Assembly (NCBI RefSeq): GCF_000231385.2
Contig: NC_018515.1
Coordinates: forward strand, 3,864,501-3,928,500
Length of the DNA: 64,000 bases
Source: Desulfosporosinus meridiei DSM 13257
GTDB taxonomy: Bacteria > Bacillota > Desulfitobacteriia > Desulfitobacteriales > Desulfitobacteriaceae
Direction of reading: 5' to 3'
The position numbers and the translations under genes were made by a program. The notes under the pieces were generated by a model. That model had not been told where the DNA came from, ran no database searches, and worked only from the letters and a program-made list of their open reading frames with translations. Below, piece after piece: positions 26,711 through 35,400 of this stretch; positions within the stretch are counted from its first letter, which is position 1; each line of letters opens with the position of its first letter.

Positions 26711-27642
26711 AATCTCTCCCCCTCATCATTTTTTCCAAAAAGTGCAGCAGCAAAATCCTCAGGATCAAAGGGACGCAAATCTTCCATTCCTTCCCCAATT
26801 CCAATCCATTTCACAGGAATACGAGTTTCCCCTTGAATTCCTAACACTACTCCCCCTTTCGCAGTCCCATCTAGCTTAGTCAGGACTATTCCCGTAACTC
26901 CCGCTACTTCCTGAAATAGCTTTGCTTGCTGCAAAGCGTTTTGTCCTGTCGTGGCATCCAATACTAATAACACCTCATGCGGAGCCCCAGGAATTTCTCG
27001 TTCCATAACCCTTTTGACCTTCCGCAATTCTTCCATCAAGTTCACTTTATTATGAAGACGTCCAGCAGTATCTACAATTACAACATCAACACTGCGGGAC
27101 TTAGCTGCTTGTACAGCGTCATAAGCAACTGCCGCAGGATCAGCACCTTCACGTTGCTTGATAATCTCTACTCCGGCTCTCTCGCCCCAAACCTCCAATT
27201 GATCAATGGCAGCTGCCCGAAAAGTATCCCCAGCGGCCAACAAAACACGCTTGCCATCCTGTTTTAACCAATTAGCAAGCTTACCGATTGTGGTAGTTTT
27301 GCCAACCCCATTGACCCCAACAACAAGAATAATACTTGGCCCTTGCTTAGCGAAAGTAATGCTTGATTTCTCTCCCAATAATTCCGAGATTAATTCTTGA
27401 AGCACAGCAGTCAGCTCATTAGGATCTGAAATTTTACGCTGTTTAACTTCCTTACGTAACCGTTCGACCAATTCGAAAGAAGTGTTAACACCCACATCTG
27501 AGCGAATTAACACCTCTTCCAGTTCTTCATATAACTCTTCATCAATTTTCTTACGCCCAGTGAAAACCTCTTCAACCTTTTCCACGAAATTCTGTCTTGT
27601 TTTAGTAAGACCTTCTTTAAGCTTTGCAAAAAAACCTGCCAT
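26707..27642 (-). CDS. ftsY: Signal recognition particle receptor FtsY
   Basis: The 311-aa GTPase has an N domain (IDEELYEELEEVLIRSDVG) and a G domain: GVNGVGKTTTIGKLA, AGDTFRAAAIDQL, DTAGRLHNKVNLMEEL, TKLDGTAKGGVVLG and GIGEGMEDLRPFDPEDFA. It lacks the long acidic A domain, as in other Gram-positives. It is the SRP receptor at the membrane. Its stop overlaps the mtnP start. Confidence 0.97.
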   Translation of the reverse strand: MAGFFAKLKEGLTKTRQNFVEKVEEVFTGRKKIDEELYEELEEVLIRSDVGVNTSFELVERLRKEVKQRKISDPNELTAVLQELISELLGEKSSITFAKQGPSIILVVGVNGVGKTTTIGKLANWLKQDGKRVLLAAGDTFRAAAIDQLEVWGERAGVEIIKQREGADPAAVAYDAVQAAKSRSVDVVIVDTAGRLHNKVNLMEELRKVKRVMEREIPGAPHEVLLVLDATTGQNALQQAKLFQEVAGVTGIVLTKLDGTAKGGVVLGIQGETRIPVKWIGIGEGMEDLRPFDPEDFAAALFGKNDEGERF

Positions 27643-28040
27643 GGTTTAATCCTCCCTGTGGTTGGTGATTCGATAATTCGAACGTGATTGTAGGGCATTC
27701 ATTAGGTCGTCCAGCGTTTAGCATTCCTCGTATTTATATTCTCATTATAACCAGAGTAATACAAGCACAATGTTACAATAAGTTTACCCACTATTCAAAT
27801 TGCCACCCTAATATGTAAATGAACATGCATTTAGACGTAATTGAAAGGTACACCGGATTTCCGTGAAAACTATCTTCTGACTCATACATGCCACCCAGAC
27901 CCCAAGGGAAGGCGCACATGAAATGTGCCTTCTCCCCAGCAAACGTCCCCCCGTTCCTAGACCCAGGACGCAGTGTCACACGAGCGCGACGTCTTTACGT
28001 AAGCAGCTAAGCAACCTTCCGTTCAATCGACCCCAGACAC

Positions 28041-28090
28041 GGGGCAGTGTACAAGGATGTACACTGCCCCCAGCGAGCCAAGGATGGCTC
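28041..28090 (+). ncRNA. Tandem hairpins with AGGA tetraloops (CsrA-site-like)
   Basis: GGGGCAGTGTACA (28041-28053) pairs perfectly with 28058-28070, leaving the loop AGGA. GAGCCA (28075-28080) pairs with TGGCTC (28085-28090), again leaving AGGA. In the first, GTACAAGGATGT equals the published CsrA consensus RUACARGGAUGU. A third AAGGATG is at 28160-28166. The match is on the plus strand, opposite to smc and ftsY, and no promoter or expression is shown, so an RNA gene is only a hypothesis. Confidence 0.3.
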
Positions 28091-28096
28091 ATCTGG

Positions 28097-28158
28097 GACG
28101 ATAGTCTCCGGTGGAGATTATCGCCGTAGGCGGTTTCTCCGAAACAATCGCTATCGTC
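28097..28158. other. Multibranch (cloverleaf-like) inverted repeat
   Basis: GACGATAG (28097-28104) pairs with CTATCGTC (28151-28158). It encloses three hairpins with 3-nt loops: TCTCC/GGAGA (28105-28117), CGCC/GGCG (28122-28132) and GTTTC/GAAAC (28133-28145). On the minus strand the last loop is GGA. An alternative pairing, CGATA with TATCG, extends the first hairpin. Confidence 0.6.
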
Positions 28159-28249
28159 GAAGGATGAACCCCGCTCCCCAAAGCCAAGAGCTTGAACGGT
28201 TAGTTTGCTCTGCGTCGTAAGCACCGAGCGCTGTGTCACACAAGTCCGG

Positions 28250-31200
28250 CTATGCGCTCTCCGGCCTCTCTCCTCGTCCATCAAGCTTAACAGAAAGTAA
28301 CTTCGAAACCCCAGATTCCTCCATGGTTATCCCGTATAAGACATCCGCCGATTCCATAGTTCCTTTACGGTGTGATACAACAATAAACTGAGTTGAATGT
28401 GATAGCCGGTGAATATATTGGGCAAATCTCTGAACATTAGCATCGTCCAGTGAAGCTTCAATCTCATCTAGAATACAAAAAGGACTGGGTTTTACTCTTA
28501 GAAGAGCAAATAGAATTGCGATTGCAGTTAAGGCCCTCTCTCCCCCCGATAACAGGGACAGAAGCTGCGGCTTTTTACCCGGAGGCTGAGCGATAATCTC
28601 AACACCTGTTTCCAGGATAAGTTCCGGATCTACTAATTGAAGTTCGGCATGACCGCCGTCGAAGAGTTCCTTAAACACCTCTTGGAAGGCCTCATTCACA
28701 GCCTTAAAGCTTTCAGTAAAGCGTTCACTCATAGTTTTATCAAGCTCAGAAATTAATTGCCGTAATGTTTGATTGGCTTCTATTAAGTCTTCTTGCTGAG
28801 CCAACATAAATTCTCTCCGTTTAAGGATTTTAGGGTATTCTTCAATAGCAGCCTGATTTATCGGGCCTAATTCCTCAATTTGTCGTTTTATTTCCTGAAC
28901 CCTTTTCCATAAAACCGTCCTATCTTCATCTGTTTGATACAGCATTCCCTCTTCCCAAGTCAGAGAAAATTCCTCGGATAAGCGATTTAGAGCAGATTCG
29001 CATTCAGTTTCCCAACGAACGACTCGGATTTCATGGGCGTGAAGACGCTGTTCAAGAGTGCGGGCCTCTTGCCGAATACTATGAAGCTCCTGATCCAATT
29101 CTAGGACTCTGCTCGACAACCCTTCTCTGGCCTGTCTGGATTGCATTAGCTCATACTGCTGAGTCTCCTGGGCTTTAGTATGGTCAACCAGTTGTTGGCT
29201 GAGGGATTCTAACTCCTGCTCAACACTCCGACGAGTTTGCTCGATATCGGCTTTTCTCTGTTTTTTCTCTGCCAGGTTCAGCTCACTTTCACGAACCCCT
29301 TTACGTTCTTGGGAAAGCTGATCCATACATTGGGTCAGCTCTTGCTCCCATTTAGCCAGCTGGACCTTTTCTTGGGTAAGCTTCTCGGCATAGGTTTCAA
29401 TCTCTTCTGCTACGATCTTAGCTTCAGATTCTCTGCGGTTATATGCCTCGCGCAAATCAGCCGAAGTTCTTTCCGCAGTCTCCATGCTTTCGGTTAAACT
29501 GTTTAAGCGTATGGTTAGTTCATCCTTCTGGGTTAGAGCTTCCTTGTGTCGCTGCCTTAATCCCAATAAATCCCCGGCTAATCGACGTAATTGACTTAAC
29601 ACGTTTTCGTGCTGGGCCCTAAGCTTCACCTGCAGTTCTTGTTCATTCCTAAGTTTCAGGCCCAAGGACTCCAGAATCTCCTGTTGTTCCCTCAGGCGCT
29701 GATCATTAGCAAGACATTCACGCTCTTTCTGAGTTAAGTCTTTCTCCATTTTCCCCAGAGATATGCGCAGAGTCTCAATTTCCCTAGAGCGGCCGAGCAA
29801 ATTTCCACCTTTACGCTGAATACTTCCCCCACTCAGAGAACCACCAGGATATACCTGATCTCCCTCAACGGTCACTATCCGAAGTTTATAGCCAGAGGCT
29901 CGTGCAATCCTAGTTGCTGCCTCCATATCTGTTACGACAACAATCCGTCCAAGCAGGAACTCCATGGCTGGCAGGTATGAATTGTTATACGTAATTAAAT
30001 CTACTGCGAGACCGATATACCCCTCGTCCTGGGCAACAACCTTACTCACAGACATCCGATTTCCTTGAATGACATCAAGAGGAAGAAAGGTCACTCGTCC
30101 CAATTGATGGGCTTTTAAATAGGCAATAGCTCTTTTTGCAGACTGTTCATTCTCAGCGATAACATTTTGCATCCCTGCTCCGAGAGCAGTTTCTACAGCA
30201 AGTTCATATTTCTCCTCAACAGTGATCAGGTCAGCAACCGTCCCGCATAGACCCTGGCAATCCTTTAATCCCTTTTTCTTGGCTAGCATCACCTCACGGA
30301 CCCCTCTCTGATAGCCTTCAAGGGAATCCTCTAAGGATTGCAAGGCATGCAGTCTGGCCTTAGCTTGATCACTAAGAGTTCTCTGTTTCTGTAGATCTTT
30401 TGCTCTTTCAATACCTAAAGCTTTAAGCCTATTTAATTCCGCCCTATGCTCTGCCTCTTCTTTTCCAGTAGCTCGAGCTTGGATTATAAGTTGATTGAGT
30501 TCTCTTTCCTGGTCAGCGCTTGTTGCAAGCAGAGCTTCATTTTCTTGGTTCTTTAACTCTTGCTCTTGTTCTATGCGATAAATATCCTGCTCCAGTGAAG
30601 CAAGTGTATGGCGAGTCCCTGTCAATTCATTTGAACAATTCGCTTGCTCAGTTAAAGCTTGGAAGAGGTCTGCTTTTAATCCTTCGATATCCTTGGCTAA
30701 GGTATTTTCTCTAATACCTGATAACTTCTGTTCCTGATCTACTACTTTGCGCTGAGTTTCTTCAACAGTATGATTTAACACGGCTTGTTTCGCAACTAGT
30801 GTTTTAATCCGTTCCTGTAAAAGCTTAACCCTTTCTTCATCCCCACGGATCTCTTGAGTCAACCTATCTGTTTGCTCGTCAAAATAATTAAACCGCTCTT
30901 TGCGGAGGTTCTGGTCATATTTTAGAGAATTCAAGGCTTGTTCTGACTGAAAAACTCGCTCTTGCTTTTGCTGAAGTAGAGTGTCTAAGCCTTGCAGTTC
31001 ATCCTTGAGTTGTAAACTTTGAGCTTCTTTCAGACCTACTGTTGCTTGGGCTTCCAAAGCACTGGCCTGAAGATTGCCAAAATCTTGACTAGCTTTTAAT
31101 AGTTTCTGTTTGACCTCAGAGATGTCTTGAACAACCCCAAGAATTTCAAGACGTTTTTGCTCTTGCATCAAGGCAAGGCTCTGTTCGGCCACTTGGGCTT

Positions 31201-31846
31201 GGGCAGCCAGAGGAGTCAGTTGTCCCTCAATTTCTTGTACGATATCATTAATACGTTCGAGGTTCAAGGTCGTTGCATCCAGACGCTTTAAAGCCTCACG
31301 TTTTCGCGAACGATACTTAGTAATCCCCGCCGCCTCTTCGATTAATGATCGACGTTCTTCTGATTTGAGGGTTAAGATTTCCTCAACCCGCCCCTGCCCA
31401 ATGATCGAAAACCCTTCTTTTCCGGCTCCCGTATCCATAAAGAGTTCTTGGATATCTTTAAGACGACAAATAGCCTTATTAATAAGATATTGCCCTTCTC
31501 CATCACGATAGACTCTGCGGGTAATTGTTACCTCTCGAAAGTCCAACGGAAATATTCCAGTCGTATTATCAAAAATCAGGGATACCTCTGCCATTCCAAC
31601 TGGTCGGCGCTGCGTACTTCCTGAAAAAATAACATCTTCCATTTTTGATCCGCGCAGGCTTTTGGCACTTTGTTCCCCTAAAACCCAACGAACTGCATCT
31701 GCAACATTACTTTTTCCGCTCCCGTTTGGACCGACGATAACGCTTAATCCCTGACCGAGCTCTAATTTAACAGCATCAGCGAACGACTTAAATCCCTGAA
31801 TATGAATCCCCTTTAAGAAAACAGGGAAATTCTCAGGTTTAGTCAT
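28250..31846 (-). CDS. smc: Chromosome partition protein SMC
   Basis: The 1198-aa ATPase has the N-terminal Walker A (VIVGPNGSGKSNVADAVRWVLGEQSAKSLRG), long coiled coils around a hinge (VEEKYELAVETALGAGMQNVIAENEQSAKRAI to VYPGGSLSGGS), the C-terminal signature LLSGGERALTAIAILFALL and Walker B FCILDEIEASLDDANV. The ATG at 31846 follows GGGGGAG and overlaps the rnc stop by 8 nt. The final residues (GRGERPESA) lie beyond the usual end LSVKL and are encoded by the structured region downstream. Confidence 0.96.
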   Translation of the reverse strand: MTKPENFPVFLKGIHIQGFKSFADAVKLELGQGLSVIVGPNGSGKSNVADAVRWVLGEQSAKSLRGSKMEDVIFSGSTQRRPVGMAEVSLIFDNTTGIFPLDFREVTITRRVYRDGEGQYLINKAICRLKDIQELFMDTGAGKEGFSIIGQGRVEEILTLKSEERRSLIEEAAGITKYRSRKREALKRLDATTLNLERINDIVQEIEGQLTPLAAQAQVAEQSLALMQEQKRLEILGVVQDISEVKQKLLKASQDFGNLQASALEAQATVGLKEAQSLQLKDELQGLDTLLQQKQERVFQSEQALNSLKYDQNLRKERFNYFDEQTDRLTQEIRGDEERVKLLQERIKTLVAKQAVLNHTVEETQRKVVDQEQKLSGIRENTLAKDIEGLKADLFQALTEQANCSNELTGTRHTLASLEQDIYRIEQEQELKNQENEALLATSADQERELNQLIIQARATGKEEAEHRAELNRLKALGIERAKDLQKQRTLSDQAKARLHALQSLEDSLEGYQRGVREVMLAKKKGLKDCQGLCGTVADLITVEEKYELAVETALGAGMQNVIAENEQSAKRAIAYLKAHQLGRVTFLPLDVIQGNRMSVSKVVAQDEGYIGLAVDLITYNNSYLPAMEFLLGRIVVVTDMEAATRIARASGYKLRIVTVEGDQVYPGGSLSGGSIQRKGGNLLGRSREIETLRISLGKMEKDLTQKERECLANDQRLREQQEILESLGLKLRNEQELQVKLRAQHENVLSQLRRLAGDLLGLRQRHKEALTQKDELTIRLNSLTESMETAERTSADLREAYNRRESEAKIVAEEIETYAEKLTQEKVQLAKWEQELTQCMDQLSQERKGVRESELNLAEKKQRKADIEQTRRSVEQELESLSQQLVDHTKAQETQQYELMQSRQAREGLSSRVLELDQELHSIRQEARTLEQRLHAHEIRVVRWETECESALNRLSEEFSLTWEEGMLYQTDEDRTVLWKRVQEIKRQIEELGPINQAAIEEYPKILKRREFMLAQQEDLIEANQTLRQLISELDKTMSERFTESFKAVNEAFQEVFKELFDGGHAELQLVDPELILETGVEIIAQPPGKKPQLLSLLSGGERALTAIAILFALLRVKPSPFCILDEIEASLDDANVQRFAQYIHRLSHSTQFIVVSHRKGTMESADVLYGITMEESGVSKLLSVKLDGRGERPESA

Positions 31847-32624
31847 CGTTCTCACTCCCCCAAAGGTCTAAGACTTGCTTCGCGGCATGTTGTTCCGCTT
31901 CCTTTTTCGTCCGGCCTGTACCTTTCCCCATTAAATCCCCTTCCACAAAAACACCCGCTGTAAAGCACTTATTATGATCCGGCCCTTCTTCCAAAAGAAT
32001 CTGATAGCTGACCTCTTTTTCGTCCCGTTGAGCTTTTTCCTGCAACACGGTTTTGTAGTCTCCATAATTTCCTTTGGCCACTTCTTCAATAGCCGGTTTA
32101 AGTAACTCTAGAATTACTCTCCTAGCTTCCTGAAAACCGTATTGAAGATAAATTGCTCCAATCACCGCTTCCCAAGCATCTGCTAAAATTGATGGCCGTT
32201 CTCGCCCACCTGAAACCAGTTCTCCCTTACCTAATAACAACTCTTGCCCTAACTCAATCTCATGTGCCTTGCGTGCTAAGGTGGTTTCATTAACCACAGC
32301 AGCCCTCATTTTCGTAAGCTCTCCTTCTGGACGATCCGGATAACTTAAGTATAAGTACTCTGCTATGATAAAATCTAAGATAGCGTCTCCTAAAAACTCA
32401 AGGCGCTGATTGTTTTCTCTGCCAAACTGCGGATTTTCAAATACATAGGAAGGATAAGTTAAAGCAGTGGTAAACAACCGATTAGGAGGAATACCTAATT
32501 CTAAGCGTTTAGCTAACTTAACTCCAGGTTCAAGCTTAAGAGATGTCAAGGCGAATTTTTTTCGCCCTGACCTCCCTCCTGCTTTCTTTGAATTATCTCC
32601 TATGCTTGATTTCTTTTCAACCAT
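31839..32624 (-). CDS. rnc: Ribonuclease III
   Basis: The 261-aa enzyme has the signature NQRLEFLGDAILDFIIAEYLY, the second catalytic region ADAWEAVIGAIYLQYGF and a C-terminal double-stranded RNA binding domain (YKTVLQEKAQRDEKEVSYQILLEEGPDHNKCFTAGVFV...KKEAEQHAAKQVL). About 25 N-terminal residues are a basic extension. It is coupled to smc, as in many Firmicutes. Confidence 0.96.
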   Translation of the reverse strand: MVEKKSSIGDNSKKAGGRSGRKKFALTSLKLEPGVKLAKRLELGIPPNRLFTTALTYPSYVFENPQFGRENNQRLEFLGDAILDFIIAEYLYLSYPDRPEGELTKMRAAVVNETTLARKAHEIELGQELLLGKGELVSGGRERPSILADAWEAVIGAIYLQYGFQEARRVILELLKPAIEEVAKGNYGDYKTVLQEKAQRDEKEVSYQILLEEGPDHNKCFTAGVFVEGDLMGKGTGRTKKEAEQHAAKQVLDLWGSENDD

Positions 32625-32626
32625 GC

Positions 32627-33877
32627 TTAGATCTCCTTGTCTTTAGGCAATTTCTGGAGAACGATGGTGGCATTATGTCCACCAAAACCTAATGAATTGG
32701 ACATCGCTACATTTACATCATGCTGACGGGAACAATTAGGAACATAATCCAAGTCACATTCGAGATCAGGTTCACCGTAGTTCGTTGTAGGCGGAATTGC
32801 TCCTCGTTCAATGGCCAATGCACATATGACCGCTTCAATAGCACCTGCAGCCCCCATTAAGTGCCCAGTCATAGATTTTGTCGAGCTAATAGCTAGTTTT
32901 CTGGCATGCTCTCCAAAAAGACTTTTAATGGCAACAGTTTCCGTTACATCATTTGGCCCGGTACCCGTTCCATGAGCATTAATATAATCGACTTCTTCTG
33001 TACTTATTCCTGCATCTTTTAACGCTGAACCCATAGAACGAATAGCTCCGCCGCCGCCGGGAACCGGGGTTGTAATATGATACGCATCCGAAGTACTGGA
33101 ATATCCCGCTAATTCAGCATAGATATGAGCTCCCCGTGCTTTAGCATGCTCTAAGGATTCAAGTACTAATACACCTGCCCCTTCACCCATGACAAAACCG
33201 CTCCGACGTTTATCGAAAGGACGGCAAGCTTGATCGAAAAACTCCGTTTCAGTCGACATTGCCTTCATTGAGCAAAAACCGGCAAAAGCCAATTTAGTAA
33301 TCGGTGCCTCCGTCCCTCCACAAAGCACAACATCAGCTTCCCCACGTTGGATTAACCTCAAAGCTTCGCCAATTGCATTTGTAGCAGATGCACAAGCCGT
33401 AACAATCGTCAAACTAGAGCCTTGCAAGCCAAACTCAATCGATATATGCCCTGCAGCCATATTGCCAATAAGCATTGGGACAAAAAACGGGCTGACCCGA
33501 CTACTTCCTTTGCTCATCAACACCTCTTTTTGATCTTCAAAGGATGTTACCCCACCTATTCCGCAGCCCATAACTGTTCCTATGCGTTCTTTGTCTTCCT
33601 TGTCCAAATCCAGTTTAGCATCTTGAATAGCCATCTTTGCAGCCGCTATGGCAAATTGGGCAAAGCGATCCATATGACGACTTTCCTTTTTACTAACCCA
33701 ATCAGTCGGCTCGAAGTCTTTGACCTCCGCGGCGACCTTCGTTGGTAAATCCGATGTATCAAAACGTGTCAATAGGCCAATTCCGGATTTCCCGTCCATC
33801 AAATTGTTCCAAAATTTATCCAATTCATTTCCTAAAGGAGAGATTACACCCATTCCCGTAATAACTGCACGCTGCAC
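32627..33877 (-). CDS. fabF: 3-oxoacyl-ACP synthase II
   Basis: The 416-aa condensing enzyme has the Cys of TACASATNAIGEALRLI, the His of INAHGTGTGPNDVTE and the His of KSMTGHLMGAAGAIEAV. It elongates acyl-ACP with malonyl-ACP. Its ATG is 2 nt after the FabK-like gene, within the fab operon, and the rnc gene follows after 2 nt. Confidence 0.96.
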   Translation of the reverse strand: MQRAVITGMGVISPLGNELDKFWNNLMDGKSGIGLLTRFDTSDLPTKVAAEVKDFEPTDWVSKKESRHMDRFAQFAIAAAKMAIQDAKLDLDKEDKERIGTVMGCGIGGVTSFEDQKEVLMSKGSSRVSPFFVPMLIGNMAAGHISIEFGLQGSSLTIVTACASATNAIGEALRLIQRGEADVVLCGGTEAPITKLAFAGFCSMKAMSTETEFFDQACRPFDKRRSGFVMGEGAGVLVLESLEHAKARGAHIYAELAGYSSTSDAYHITTPVPGGGGAIRSMGSALKDAGISTEEVDYINAHGTGTGPNDVTETVAIKSLFGEHARKLAISSTKSMTGHLMGAAGAIEAVICALAIERGAIPPTTNYGEPDLECDLDYVPNCSRQHDVNVAMSNSLGFGGHNATIVLQKLPKDKEI

Positions 33878-33879
33878 AC

Positions 33880-34833
33880 TTATACCTCCTTAAAAGTGAG
33901 TATTCCTTTTTTTATATCTTCGAAAATCTCGTGTACAGACAAAACCTCATTAATTTTGTGGACTCTAGCGCCCGAAAAGATAAGGCCCTGCTGAACATCT
34001 CCCTGTTGTGCCATAATTAAGCGATCCATAATACAAAAGTTCCCTTCACAACTCTTGAGACAACCTTTGCAGTCTGTTGGAGCAACATCCACATCACTGT
34101 CAAGGGCCAAAGTAAAGGGATTTTTAATTCCCCGCCCAGGCAGCCCTACAGGGCTGTGAATAAATACAATATCCTTTTGAGTTGCCTTTAGCATTTCTGA
34201 TTTCCAAGCCAGCGCCGCACTGCTCTCTTCACTGAGTGCAAAACGGGTTCCCATTTGTACCCCGGCCGCCCCCTTCTTTAACATTTCCGCTACACCTTGC
34301 CCATCGATAACGCCCCCTGCGCCAATAACAGGAATATCCACCGCCTCAATGACTTCCGGAAGAATGTCATGGATGGAACGGTCTGTTCCCAGATGTCCAC
34401 CAGCCTCTACACCTTCTACAACAACAGCTGCAGCCCCTAGCTTTTGAGATAACTTAGCAAGTTTTGCTGAGGACACAATAGGCACAACCGGAATGCCTTT
34501 TTCTTTACCCCAAGTAAACATATCCCGGGAAAAACCTGCTCCCGAAACCAATAAATCTATTTTTTCTTCAAAGGAAGCCTGGACTAATTGGGCAAATTCA
34601 CGAACTGCAAACATAATGTTTACTCCGATTATTCCCTTCGTGCGTTTCCTTGCTTCACGTATTTCCGCCTTAAGCTCCTCTACAGACAGACCACTGCCTG
34701 CAATTATCCCTATCCCTCCCTCTTCAGCTACCGCTGCAGCGAGAGGAGCCATTGATATTTTCACGGCCATTCCTCCTTGGATAACAGGAATCTTAGCCAC
34801 TAAATTTCCAATACGAAGATCGGGTATTTTCAC
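33880..34833 (-). CDS. FabK/nitronate-monooxygenase-like FMN enzyme with C-terminal Cys motif
   Basis: The 317-aa TIM-barrel flavoprotein has PVIQGGMAVKISMAPLAAAVAEEGGIGIIAGSG, EGVEAGGHLG (His), PVIGAGGVIDGQGVAEMLKKGAAGVQMGTRFALSEES. It is a paralogue of the FabK at 37088-38044. Unlike FabK it carries DCKGCLKSCEGNFCIMD near residues 268-284, with four Cys in a CxxCxxxCxxxxC spacing, possibly a metal or Fe-S site. It could be a second enoyl-ACP reductase or an accessory oxidoreductase; the substrate is not clear. It lies after the acpP terminator. Confidence 0.75.
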   Translation of the reverse strand: MKIPDLRIGNLVAKIPVIQGGMAVKISMAPLAAAVAEEGGIGIIAGSGLSVEELKAEIREARKRTKGIIGVNIMFAVREFAQLVQASFEEKIDLLVSGAGFSRDMFTWGKEKGIPVVPIVSSAKLAKLSQKLGAAAVVVEGVEAGGHLGTDRSIHDILPEVIEAVDIPVIGAGGVIDGQGVAEMLKKGAAGVQMGTRFALSEESSAALAWKSEMLKATQKDIVFIHSPVGLPGRGIKNPFTLALDSDVDVAPTDCKGCLKSCEGNFCIMDRLIMAQQGDVQQGLIFSGARVHKINEVLSVHEIFEDIKKGILTFKEV

Positions 34834-35132
34834 AATCTTTCCCCCTGTTCAAGTTCTACCCTAAGTAAACGATTTCTTTTGAGCAACAAAATTTTAATTA
34901 TATATTTAAACCCCCGACTCGATATTCGATATTCGCGGTTCGAAGTACGAATATTAAAGTTTGAATATCTAGACCAAGTATTACTCCTAAAGAAGTTTTA
35001 ACAATATAGGATTTATAAAAATAATTGGATAAGCCTATTATTCAAAACGTCTTCATTGGCTTAAATTCTTGGTAAAGGAGAGAGAAATATCTTAAAAGAA
35101 AGTCCCGCATTGAATACGGGACCTTTTTGTGT
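34834..35132. other. Intergenic region with TTCGA-rich tract
   Basis: The 299-bp gap contains the acpP terminator at its right end. At about 34917-34975 it has repeated TCGATATTCGATATTCG-like and GGTTCGAAGTACGAATATT sequence, related to the GTTCGAR tract at 21419-21453. No small gene or further hairpin with a U-tract was found. Confidence 0.5.
35096..35124 (-). terminator. Terminator after acpP
   Basis: GTCCCG (35102-35107) pairs with CGGGAC (35117-35122). On the minus strand the stem is followed by TTTCTTTT. It begins 11 nt after the acpP stop and separates acpP from the FabK-like gene and fabF, perhaps only partly. Confidence 0.75.
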
Positions 35133-35360
35133 TTATTTGTTTTCCGTGATGTAGTTAACTGCATCTCCAACTGTACGGATTTTTTCGGCTTCCTCATCCG
35201 GAATATCCATGTCGAATGCCTCTTCTAAAGCCATAATCAATTCAACGATGTCCAAAGAATCTGCATTTAGCTCTTCAAAGGAGGTTTCCGGGGTAATAGT
35301 TGCTTCATCTACCCCCAGTTGATCTACGACGATGGCTTTCACTTTTTCGAAAACTCCCAT
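35133..35360 (-). CDS. acpP: Acyl carrier protein
   Basis: The 75-aa acidic protein has the phosphopantetheine site [20 protein letters not shown] with Ser at about 37. It carries growing acyl chains. It follows fabG by 40 nt, has a GGAGGTG-like site, and is followed by its own terminator. Confidence 0.97.
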   Translation of the reverse strand: MGVFEKVKAIVVDQLGVDEATITPETSFEELNADSLDIVELIMALEEAFDMDIPDEEAEKIRTVGDAVNYITENK

Positions 35361-35400
35361 GCTGCTTCTTCACCTCCTCTCAAAAAAACTACAAAAACCA

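Larger units (their letters stand above)
27643..28249. other. Structured non-coding region between smc and ftsY
   Basis: The 607-bp gap holds no credible gene. From about 27900 to 28250 it is GC-richer than its surroundings and packed with inverted repeats: a GCACAT/ATGTGC hairpin near 27913-27930, a perfect 13-bp hairpin at 28041-28070, a 6-bp hairpin at 28075-28090, and a multibranch fold at 28097-28158. The outer part has related sequences near 27970 (GTGTCACAC) and near 28234 (GTGTCACAC), so the whole may be a palindromic repeat. The last codons of smc run into it. Confidence 0.6.

Noticed and set aside
28041..28160. tRNA or known riboswitch in the cloverleaf-like fold
   Set aside because: There is no CCA-type acceptor, anticodon-loop or T-loop consensus, and no riboswitch core I recognise.
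27976..28284. Minus-strand frame of 102 codons in the smc-ftsY gap
   Set aside because: It crosses the hairpin cluster, overlaps the smc 3' end and has no ribosome site or family match.
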